Part shown: piece by piece, positions 1 through 5,747 of the stretch | Layout: each line of letters opens with the position of its first letter | Numbering within the stretch: the stretch's first letter is position 1 | DNA from: Nitrospina sp. | GTDB taxonomy: Bacteria > Nitrospinota > Nitrospinia > Nitrospinales > VA-1 | NCBI GenBank assembly: GCA_002697825.1 | Contig: NZYH01000041.1 | Location: forward strand, 3,171-8,917 | Direction: 5' to 3' | Length of the DNA: 5,747 bases | The notes under the pieces: model-generated | Told to the model about the DNA's origin: nothing | The model's database searches: none | Seen by the model: the letters and a program-made list of their open reading frames with translations, nothing else | Made by a program: the position numbers and the translations under genes

Positions 1-777
1 GACTCTCTGATTAGTTTGGATATTGAAGAAAAGGATTTTAAAGACCTAGAACATGTTCTGGCCGCGGTAATTCAAATTGTTGATGGCTTAATAGATAAGG
101 AAAATAAAAATAAATACAACTATAAAAAAGAAAACTTAAATATTCCCATCAAGTTTAATACTAGTATCAAGCTTGATAATGATAAAAAGAACCGTTTAAA
201 GGAGTTTCTTTTAGAAATTGATGAGGAAGCCGATAACATTTCTACCGTAAAAATGAGCCATGGTTTTAAAAAAATAGATCTAAATAATGAAATTAAAGAT
301 ATCAGCCTTTTAATAGGTTTTGAAGGCGAAACGAAAACCTACAATGTTGCTTTTTTAGGTTCAAGTAATGGCCGAGATTTTGAAATCAACTTAAATCAGG
401 AATTCATTAATTCCGTGATGATTCAAAACATCCTAAAAATTTATAAACCCATTAAGGAGCACGATCATTCTCCGTTTATTTTAAAAAATAATGGGGAAAG
501 CATCACCGTGAATTCTAAGCACGGTTTGTTACAAGCGGTTTTGGAGATGGCCAAAAAAGGTATGTATATCCAGCGATATAAAGGGTTGGGTGAAATGAAC
601 CCAGACCAATTATGGGAAACAACCATGGATCCTGAGGTGAGAGTTCTTTTGCAGGTCCGCGCAGATGACATCCCTGCTTCGAGCGAACTTTTTGAGACCT
701 TGATGGGAGATCCGGTAGAACCACGCCGGGAATTTATTCAAAAAAATGCCTTACAGGCTAGAAACATAGATCTTTAA
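1..777 (+). CDS. gyrB: DNA gyrase subunit B, C-terminal part (5' truncated by window edge)
   Basis: This is the last 258 codons of the ATPase subunit of DNA gyrase, the type IIA topoisomerase that introduces negative supercoils as a GyrA2GyrB2 complex in the cytoplasm. The frame is open from base 1, so the TTG at 16 is an internal Leu codon and not a start. The ATPase and main TOPRIM motifs lie upstream of the window. The diagnostic block is at bases 574-630, reading [20 protein letters not shown], followed by [13 protein letters not shown] and the classic ending ARNIDL; all closely match E. coli GyrB. Between about residues 30 and 160 of the visible part lies a poorly conserved Lys/Asn-rich stretch. 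It corresponds to the large insertion present in Gram-negative GyrB (about 800 aa) and missing from the roughly 640-aa Gram-positive form. gyrA follows after 42 nt, as in many gyrBA operons. ParE is the alternative, but the C-terminal block and the gyrA neighbour favour GyrB. Confidence 0.97.
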   Translation, partial: DSLISLDIEEKDFKDLEHVLAAVIQIVDGLIDKENKNKYNYKKENLNIPIKFNTSIKLDNDKKNRLKEFLLEIDEEADNISTVKMSHGFKKIDLNNEIKDISLLIGFEGETKTYNVAFLGSSNGRDFEINLNQEFINSVMIQNILKIYKPIKEHDHSPFILKNNGESITVNSKHGLLQAVLEMAKKGMYIQRYKGLGEMNPDQLWETTMDPEVRVLLQVRADDIPASSELFETLMGDPVEPRREFIQKNALQARNIDL

Positions 778-806
778 ATAATTGGTTTAAAAAATTTACT
801 TTTTTT

Positions 807-811
807 GAAAG
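807..811 (+). promoter_or_regulatory. Probable Shine-Dalgarno site of gyrA
   Basis: GAAAG lies 8 nt before the ATG at 820. This weak purine-rich match to the anti-SD sequence is well spaced for that ATG. It would fall inside the coding sequence if the alternative TTG at 805 were used, so it supports the ATG start. The preceding gap from 778 is AT-rich and shows no convincing promoter or terminator. Confidence 0.5.
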
Positions 812-819
812 ACAATTGC

Positions 820-3237
820 ATGCCGGAAAAAATTGACCCGATAGACATTGACGATGAAATGAAAAGCGCGTACCTCGATTACGCGATGAGCGTAATTATT
901 GGTCGTGCACTCCCAGATATCAGAGATGGCTTAAAACCCGTCCATCGTCGTGTTTTGTACGCTATGCATGAGTCGGGAAATGTTTTTAATAAACCCTATA
1001 AAAAATCCGCCCGTATTGTAGGCGATGTAATTGGTAAATATCATCCTCACGGGGACCAGGCGGTTTATGACACTATAGTTCGTCTTGCACAAGAATTTTC
1101 CCAGAGAATTCCGTTAGTCGATGGTCAGGGGAATTTCGGCTCTATTGATGGTGATTCAGCTGCGGCAATGCGTTATACCGAAATCCGCATGCAGGAAATA
1201 ACAGGAGAATTGTTACGCGATCTTGAAAAAGAAACGGTTCAGTTTGTGCCCAATTATGATGAGTCAACAAAAGAGCCCTCTGTTCTTCCTGCAAGTTTTC
1301 CGCAACTCTTAGTTAATGGTTCTTCTGGAATTGCTGTGGGTATGGCTACCAATATACCTCCCCATAATTTAACGGAAGTGGTGGACGCGGCCATCCATGT
1401 TATTGAAGAACCGGAATGTTCTATCGATGATCTTTTAGAGTTTGTTAAGGGCCCTGATTTTCCAACCCGAGGAATCATTCAAGGAAAAAATGGAATAATT
1501 TCAGCCTACAAAACAGGGCGCGGAATCATTCGTGTAAGAGGCCGGGCAGAAATTGAACCCATTGGAAAAGGTGACAGAGAAAGAATTGTTATCAACGAAC
1601 TACCTTTTCAGATAAATAAAGCCCGGCTTGTTGAAAAAATAGCTGAACTGGTAAGAGAAAAAAAGCTGGAAGGCATTTCGGATTTAAGGGATGAGTCAGA
1701 TCGCGAGGGAATTCGCGTTGTCATTGAGTTAAAAAAAGGAACAATGGGGCGGGTTGTCTTGAACTCCATTTATAAAAACACTCAACTCCAAGACACATTT
1801 GGAGTAATTTTGCTGGCCCTAGTTAATCAACAGCCCAGAGTTTTAAATCTAAAAGAGTATTTACGCTACTTTGTTTTATTTCGAAAAGAAGTAGTTACTC
1901 TCAGGACGGAATTTGATCTTAAAAAAGCTAGGGAAAAGGAGCATATTCTTGAAGGTTTAAAAATAGCTCTGGATAACCTTGATGAAGTTGTGAAGCTCAT
2001 CCGTAATGCGGAAGACCCTGTTTCTGCAAGGGAAGGGCTCATTTCTATATTTGCTTTGTCTGAAGCTCAGGCAAAAGCAATTCTGGAAATGAGGCTGCAA
2101 CGCTTAACAGGTTTAGAACGGCAAAAAATTGTTGATGAGTTAGGAGAAATAAAGAAAAAAATTGAGGAATACCTTCATATTTTGGCAAATGAAGAAGTTA
2201 AACTAAAAATCATCCGTGAAGAACTGGTTGAAATAAAAACAAAATATAACGATCAACGCCGCACAGAAATTGCCGAAACAGATGAGGGCGATCTTTTAAT
2301 AGAAGACTTAATTGCTGATGAAGAAACTGTCGTGGTTTATTCAAGAAGCGGATATATCAAGCGTCATTCGGTAGATAACTATAGGGCCCAACGAAGAGGC
2401 GGCAAGGGAATTCGTGGTATGGACCTGAAAGAAGAGGACGTCGTTGAAAAACTTTTCATTGCTTCCGCCCTCAGTCATTTGCTTATATTTACAAGTTTAG
2501 GCAAGGTTCACTGGTTGCGGGTATTTTCCATTCCGGAAGTAAGTCGGACAGCAAAAGGAAAATCGATTGCCAATTTGGTGAACTTGCAGTCAGGAGAATC
2601 CATTGCAAGTATTTTATCGGTTCGGGAGTTTGAAGAGGATAAATTTGTAATGATTGCCACAGAACGTGGCATCGTAAAGAAAACCTCCTTAATGGCATAC
2701 AGTAAGCCAAGGCAGGGAGGTGTTATTGGCCTGACAATAGATAAAGGAGATCGATTGATTGGTGCCGAGTTGTGTGATGGAAAAAGCGATATTTTATTGG
2801 CTACGGAAAAAGGATTTTCCATTCGTTTTTCTGAAAAAGAAGCTCGTCCCATTGGTCGAACAGGAAGAGGTGTTAGGGGTATTCGGTTAAAGCCAGACGA
2901 TCGCGTTGTAGGTGCCGAAATTGTGCACCCGGGTAATATGCTCCTAACCATTACCTCAAATGGATATGGGAAAAGAACTCAGTTAGAAGAGTATCCCGTA
3001 CAGGGACGAGGCGGACTAGGAGTTATGACAATTCGCTGCAATGAAAAAATTGGCTCAGTGATAGGGATCCAACAGGTAACCGAAAACGATCAATTGTTGG
3101 TTATTACATCTGATGGAAATATTGTTCGAATGAAGGTGGACGAAATATCTGTGATTGGCCGAAATACACAGGGAGTAAGGCTAGTTGGAACCGGTGAATC
3201 GAACCAAGTTGTGAGTGTCGAAAAACTGGTAGAGTAA
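820..3237 (+). CDS. gyrA: DNA gyrase subunit A
   Basis: This is the DNA cleavage and wrapping subunit of gyrase, 805 aa from the ATG at 820, a normal length for the family. An in-frame TTG at 805 would add five residues (MKDNC), but the ATG has the better-placed ribosome site and gives the usual short leader before the conserved [16 protein letters not shown] block. The winged-helix/tower domain holds the active-site Tyr119 ([11 protein letters not shown], codon 1174-1176), equivalent to E. coli Tyr122. It also has Ile171 in [14 protein letters not shown], matching the DNA-intercalating Ile. The quinolone-determining loop reads [12 protein letters not shown]: Gln80 replaces E. coli Ser83, while the Asp87 equivalent (Asp84) is kept. 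The C-terminal beta-pinwheel starts with the canonical GyrA box QRRGGKG (residues 524-530). Degenerate boxes follow near 578, 629, 679, 728 and 780, a spacing of about 50 residues as expected for six blades. The complete canonical box marks GyrA rather than ParC. There is no acidic C-terminal tail like that of E. coli GyrA. Confidence 0.98.
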   Translation: MPEKIDPIDIDDEMKSAYLDYAMSVIIGRALPDIRDGLKPVHRRVLYAMHESGNVFNKPYKKSARIVGDVIGKYHPHGDQAVYDTIVRLAQEFSQRIPLVDGQGNFGSIDGDSAAAMRYTEIRMQEITGELLRDLEKETVQFVPNYDESTKEPSVLPASFPQLLVNGSSGIAVGMATNIPPHNLTEVVDAAIHVIEEPECSIDDLLEFVKGPDFPTRGIIQGKNGIISAYKTGRGIIRVRGRAEIEPIGKGDRERIVINELPFQINKARLVEKIAELVREKKLEGISDLRDESDREGIRVVIELKKGTMGRVVLNSIYKNTQLQDTFGVILLALVNQQPRVLNLKEYLRYFVLFRKEVVTLRTEFDLKKAREKEHILEGLKIALDNLDEVVKLIRNAEDPVSAREGLISIFALSEAQAKAILEMRLQRLTGLERQKIVDELGEIKKKIEEYLHILANEEVKLKIIREELVEIKTKYNDQRRTEIAETDEGDLLIEDLIADEETVVVYSRSGYIKRHSVDNYRAQRRGGKGIRGMDLKEEDVVEKLFIASALSHLLIFTSLGKVHWLRVFSIPEVSRTAKGKSIANLVNLQSGESIASILSVREFEEDKFVMIATERGIVKKTSLMAYSKPRQGGVIGLTIDKGDRLIGAELCDGKSDILLATEKGFSIRFSEKEARPIGRTGRGVRGIRLKPDDRVVGAEIVHPGNMLLTITSNGYGKRTQLEEYPVQGRGGLGVMTIRCNEKIGSVIGIQQVTENDQLLVITSDGNIVRMKVDEISVIGRNTQGVRLVGTGESNQVVSVEKLVE

Positions 3238-3265
3238 AACTAACTGAAGATTCACCTTTTAGATT

Positions 3266-4066
3266 ATGCATAAAAAAGTTTTTCCCGCCTTAAAAGTATC
3301 AATTTATATTTCTGTTTTACTGTTTCTATTATCCTGTGGTGAAAAAAATGATCCCTTAATACAAAAGGCCAATCAAGAATGGATTCAGGGGCATAACCAC
3401 AGTGCTTTAGAATTATTAAATGAGGTATTAAAAAACAACCCAAAGGGACAGAAAGCCGAAGAAGCCCTCTTTAGAATTGGAGAAATCCATCATTTCAGTT
3501 TAAATAATAGTATTCGCGCCTTGGTTTTTTTTCAAGAAGTTAGACAAATGAATCGCGAGGGTCCTTTTGGTTATAAGGCACAAAAATATATTGCTGAAAT
3601 TGCAGAATTTAGTTTAAAAGATTACGATCAAGCCATTGTCGAATATCAAACCCTAATTAATTTCCACAAAGACGAGTTTTCCAAAGGAGAATACCAATTC
3701 CGAATTGCTTCCATATATTATAAAAAACAGAATTATCATCAAGCTTTGGTGGAGTTGCAAATTCTTCTTGAAAACTATCCTAAGAGTCCTTGGGTCGAGG
3801 AAACAAAATTTAAAATTGTAGAAATTCTTTATACACTTAATCGTTGTCCTGAAGCCAGAGAACAATACCGAAGTTTCAATTTGGAATATTCTAATAGTCG
3901 GTTTAAATCTGAAATGGATTTTGTGGTGGCTTCTTGTTTGGAAGAAGAAGGCCATCTTCAAGATGCTTATAACCTTTTCAAAGCCTTAGAAGGGCAATAT
4001 ACTTATCCATCAATACTGAAAATGAAATTATTAGGAATTGAAAAAAGGATAGAAAAGGTAAGGTAA
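3266..4066 (+). CDS. TPR-repeat lipoprotein, BamD/YbgF-like, function unknown
   Basis: This is a predicted 266-aa lipoprotein. The N-terminus has Lys3-Lys4, a hydrophobic stretch (about residues 11-22) and a lipobox LLSC with Cys24. Gly25 at +2 is not the Asp that retains E. coli lipoproteins in the inner membrane, so an outer-membrane location facing the periplasm is plausible. The rest is helical, with about six TPR-like units near residues 31-65, 66-101, 103-138, 141-175, 178-212 and 215-248. Typical signatures are NYHQALVELQILLENYPKSP and DYDQAIVEYQTLINF. This architecture is shared by BamD (outer-membrane assembly) and YbgF/CpoB (Tol-Pal associated), but I cannot assign it to either, and the neighbours give no support. 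The start is well fixed: an in-frame TAG at 3260-3262 lies just before the ATG, although no clear Shine-Dalgarno is visible. It begins 28 nt after gyrA and its stop overlaps the serS start (TAATG), so it is probably cotranscribed with both. Confidence 0.88.
   Translation: MHKKVFPALKVSIYISVLLFLLSCGEKNDPLIQKANQEWIQGHNHSALELLNEVLKNNPKGQKAEEALFRIGEIHHFSLNNSIRALVFFQEVRQMNREGPFGYKAQKYIAEIAEFSLKDYDQAIVEYQTLINFHKDEFSKGEYQFRIASIYYKKQNYHQALVELQILLENYPKSPWVEETKFKIVEILYTLNRCPEAREQYRSFNLEYSNSRFKSEMDFVVASCLEEEGHLQDAYNLFKALEGQYTYPSILKMKLLGIEKRIEKVR
4053..4058 (+). promoter_or_regulatory. Probable Shine-Dalgarno site of serS inside the lipoprotein gene
   Basis: AAAAGG ends 7 nt before the serS ATG at 4066 and lies within the last codons of the upstream lipoprotein gene. 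With the TAATG stop/start overlap it suggests translational coupling: ribosomes finishing the lipoprotein can restart on serS. Confidence 0.5.
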
Positions 4067-5343
4067 TGCTAGATATAAAATATATCCGTGAAAACCTCCA
4101 AATTGTTAAAACAGGCCTTGAACGCCGAAATGGTAAGTGCCCTGACTTGGAGGAACTAATACAGCAAGAAGAGAAAAGGCTTCAAAGCCTTCAGAAATCT
4201 GAACAGCTTAAAAATAAGAAAAAGAAAATCTCAGAAGAAATAGGAAAATTAAAACAACAAGGTAAGGACGCATTTCAATTAATGGATGATGTAAAAAATA
4301 TCAATTTATCCATAAAAGATTTGGATGAAAAAGTCGAGGGTTTGGAAAATATTATACATACAAAACTTTTAGGCATTCCCAATATACCTGATGAAAATAT
4401 TCCTGCTGGTGTGGATGAATTGAACAATAGATTTATTCGAGAATGGGGAGATAAACCAAATTTTTCAACTCAACCTTTGAATCATGTCGAGCTCGGTGAA
4501 AGGCTTGGTTTAATTGATTTAAAACGAGCTGCAAAAATATCGGGTGCGAGGTTTGCTGTATACCGAGGAGTGGGGGCCGCATTGCTTCGGGCTTTAATAA
4601 ATTTCATGATCGATGTCCACACTCAAGAAAATGGATATGAAGAACTTTACCCTCCTTTTCTTGTCAATGAGGTAAGTTTACAGGGCACAGGTCAATTGCC
4701 CAAGTTTGGAGAAGAGCTCTTTGCCATGAGAGACGACCCACTTTTCCTTATTCCGACAGCAGAGGTTCCTGTTACTAATTTTCATAGAGCTGAAATTCTT
4801 GAAGAAGAATCTTTGCCTATTTGTTATACAGCATACACTCCTTGTTTTCGGCGTGAGGCAGGTTCCTATGGGAAAGACACGCAAGGACTAATAAGGCAGC
4901 ATCAGTTTGACAAAGTAGAGCTGGTAAAATTTTCTAGAGCGGATGAATCTGAACGGGAACTGGAGAAACTTGTAAATGATGCGGAATTGATTTTAAAGAA
5001 ATTGAATTTGCATTATAGAGTCATGGAGTTATGTGCTGGCGACTTAGGATTTTCGGCTGCAAAAACTTATGATTTGGAAGTTTGGTTACCCAGTCAAAAA
5101 ACTTATAGGGAAATATCATCCTGTTCAAACTTTAAAGATTATCAAGCACGGCGTGCAAAAATTCGCTGCAAAAAGAAGACAGGAGGAAAACCAGAATTTG
5201 TTCATACCTTGAATGGATCCGGCCTTGCAGCCGGGCGTTTATTCGTGGCTATCCTAGAAAACTATCAAAATTCGAATGGAACCATAACTGTTCCAGAAGC
5301 TTTAAGACCTTATTTGCAGGGGCGCGAAATTCTGTCGACTTAA
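4066..5343 (+). CDS. serS: Seryl-tRNA synthetase (class II)
   Basis: This cytoplasmic enzyme activates serine with ATP and transfers it to tRNA-Ser (and to tRNA-Sec where present). The protein is 425 aa, the usual bacterial length. Residues 1-105 begin with MLDIKYIREN and form the charged helical arm, an antiparallel coiled coil that binds the long variable arm of tRNA-Ser. The class II core follows. A motif 1 region lies around 160-200 (GARFAVYRGVGAALLRALI), then GTGQLPKFGEELF and the serine-binding loop TAEVPVTN (231-238). Motif 2 is FRREAGSYGKDTQGLIRQHQ (261-280), followed by FDKVE. Next come AAKTYDLEVWLP and YREISSCSNF, and motif 3 is TLNGSGLAAGRLFVAILENY (381-400) with its conserved Arg391. 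All expected active-site signatures are present, so the enzyme should be functional. The ATG overlaps the previous stop by one base. Two tRNA-Ser genes follow directly, supplying its own substrates. No clear terminator is seen after the stop. Confidence 0.98.
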   Translation: MLDIKYIRENLQIVKTGLERRNGKCPDLEELIQQEEKRLQSLQKSEQLKNKKKKISEEIGKLKQQGKDAFQLMDDVKNINLSIKDLDEKVEGLENIIHTKLLGIPNIPDENIPAGVDELNNRFIREWGDKPNFSTQPLNHVELGERLGLIDLKRAAKISGARFAVYRGVGAALLRALINFMIDVHTQENGYEELYPPFLVNEVSLQGTGQLPKFGEELFAMRDDPLFLIPTAEVPVTNFHRAEILEEESLPICYTAYTPCFRREAGSYGKDTQGLIRQHQFDKVELVKFSRADESERELEKLVNDAELILKKLNLHYRVMELCAGDLGFSAAKTYDLEVWLPSQKTYREISSCSNFKDYQARRAKIRCKKKTGGKPEFVHTLNGSGLAAGRLFVAILENYQNSNGTITVPEALRPYLQGREILST

Positions 5344-5390
5344 ACTGAGATTCGACTTTATTAAGAGCCTAAAATCTTAAAATAGTACTC

Positions 5391-5422
5391 TTGACTTTTA
5401 TCTTCAAGTAGATAAGTATAAA
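5391..5422 (+). promoter_or_regulatory. Candidate sigma-70-type promoter for the tRNA-Ser genes
   Basis: TTGACT at 5391-5396 matches five of six -35 consensus bases, and TATAAA at 5417-5422 matches five of six -10 bases. The spacer of 20 nt is longer than the ideal 17, which is the main reason for caution. The site sits 19 nt before the first tRNA, a sensible place for a stable-RNA promoter. No convincing terminator separates it from serS, so read-through from the operon is also possible. Confidence 0.4.
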
Positions 5423-5440
5423 CGCAGTCCAAAACATTAA

Positions 5441-5526
5441 GGAGGGATGGCCGAGTGGTTTAAGGCGGCGGTCTTGAAAACCGTTGAACGAAAGTTCCGT
5501 GGGTTCGAATCCTACTCCCTCCGCCA
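5441..5526 (+). tRNA. tRNA-Ser(UGA), CCA encoded
   Basis: The gene folds as a class II (long variable arm) tRNA. The acceptor stem is GGAGGGA (5441-5447) with TCCCTCC (5516-5522), followed by discriminator G and a genomically encoded CCA (5524-5526). The D stem is GCC/GGC. The anticodon stem is GCGGT/ACCGT, with loop CTTGAAA giving anticodon TGA at 5475-5477. The variable arm is a compact hairpin, GAAC-GAAA-GTTC, closed by a GNRA-type tetraloop. The T stem is GTGGG/CCTAC with loop TTCGAAT. It decodes UCA and, by wobble, probably other UCN codons. The long variable arm and G73 are typical serine tRNA features. It lies 97 nt after serS, the gene for its own synthetase. Confidence 0.97.
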
Positions 5527-5604
5527 CTGCTTGGCATTGAAGCGAAGTGTAAACAATTTTTAGCTATATTTTTGAGTTATTTGGCAAGATAAAAATTACA
5601 GTAG

Positions 5605-5643
5605 TTACCACCTTTCTTAGAGGTTAGTTTGCTGCAGTGGTAA
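5605..5643. repeat. Imperfect inverted repeat between the two tRNA-Ser genes
   Basis: TTACCAC (5605-5611) and GTGGTAA (5637-5643) are perfect 7-bp reverse complements separated by 25 nt. A smaller competing hairpin, ACCT/AGGT (5610-5613 with 5621-5624), overlaps the left arm. No T-run follows on the + strand, so it does not look like an intrinsic terminator. It could be a processing-site hairpin or an operator, or chance in AT-rich DNA. Nothing else recognisable was found in the 130-nt spacer. Confidence 0.3.
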
Positions 5644-5656
5644 TAAATAATAATTT

Positions 5657-5747
5657 GGAGAGGTGGCCGAGCTGGCTTAAGGCGCACGCCTGCTAAGTGT
5701 GTGTAGGCTTAACCCCTACCGAGGGTTCGAATCCCTCCCTCTCCGCC
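5657..5747 (+). tRNA. tRNA-Ser(GCU), 3' terminal A cut off by window edge
   Basis: This is a second class II tRNA. The acceptor stem is GGAGAGG (5657-5663) with CCTCTCC (5738-5744), then discriminator G and CC. The final A of a probable encoded CCA would be the next base outside the window. The D stem is GCC/GGC. The anticodon stem is CACGC/GTGTG (one G-U pair), with loop CTGCTAA giving anticodon GCT at 5692-5694. The variable arm has a 5-bp stem, GTAGG (5703-5707) with CCTAC (5715-5719). The T stem is GAGGG/CCCTC with loop TTCGAAT. It reads AGC and AGU, complementing the UCN reader upstream. Confidence 0.96.

Noticed and set aside
16..18. TTG as a start codon for the first gene
   Set aside because: The frame is open to base 1 and the protein is the C-terminal part of GyrB, so this is an internal Leu codon.
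465..724. Two overlapping minus-strand open frames opposite the gyrB 3' end
   Set aside because: They are antisense to the most conserved GyrB block, are short, and show no recognisable protein features.
786..806. A-run followed by T-run between gyrB and gyrA as a possible terminator
   Set aside because: The pairing would be almost all A-U with no GC stem, and gyrB and gyrA are expected to be cotranscribed.
2508..2951. A 147-codon open frame on the minus strand inside gyrA
   Set aside because: It lies wholly within the conserved GyrA C-terminal domain. Its translation resembles no known family and looks like a codon-bias shadow of gyrA.
3653..3961. A 102-codon minus-strand open frame opposite the lipoprotein gene
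   Set aside because: The + strand frame has a lipobox and TPR repeats, while the antisense translation is Phe/Lys-rich without recognisable features.
5348..5377. AGATT/AATCT inverted repeat after serS as a terminator
   Set aside because: There are only 5 bp with a 20-nt loop, and no T-run follows, so it is too weak to call.
5527..5656. A T-box riboswitch near serS or the tRNA genes
   Set aside because: No T-box consensus or antiterminator motif was seen, and serS starts by overlapping the upstream gene, leaving no leader for one.

Overview
The window is ordinary chromosomal housekeeping DNA, read entirely on the + strand. It holds the 3' end of gyrB, a complete gyrA, a short gene for a TPR lipoprotein, a complete serS, and two serine tRNA genes of different anticodon. 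The DNA is AT-rich, and the protein-coding part is packed as a probable operon, with gaps of 42 and 28 nt and then a 1-nt overlap. I found no mobile element, CRISPR array, phage gene or unfamiliar multi-gene system.

The host is most likely a Gram-negative bacterium with an outer membrane. GyrB carries the long C-terminal insertion seen in Gram-negative GyrB and absent from the shorter Gram-positive form. The gene after gyrA encodes a lipobox-bearing TPR protein of the BamD/YbgF kind. Adjacent gyrB-gyrA with this protein style would fit deltaproteobacteria-like groups (including Nitrospinota or SAR324), but the sequence does not settle the phylum.

Layout: 1-777 is the GyrB C-terminus (5' end outside the window). 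820-3237 is GyrA, with an N-terminal cleavage domain holding the active-site Tyr and a six-box C-terminal DNA-wrapping domain. 3266-4066 is the TPR lipoprotein. 4066-5343 is seryl-tRNA synthetase, whose ATG shares a base with the preceding stop codon. 5344-5440 is a spacer with a candidate stable-RNA promoter. 5441-5526 is tRNA-Ser(UGA) with encoded CCA. 5527-5656 is an AT-rich spacer with a weak inverted repeat. 5657-5747 is tRNA-Ser(GCU), which lacks only the last A of CCA because the window ends there.

GyrB and GyrA are the two subunits of DNA gyrase. SerRS charges the two tRNA-Ser species encoded directly downstream, so enzyme and substrates are clustered. The lipoprotein has no obvious link to either process. 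The points most worth a second look are the Gln at the GyrA quinolone-anchor position (Ser83 in E. coli), the serS/tRNA-Ser cluster, and the uncharacterised lipoprotein coupled to serS.
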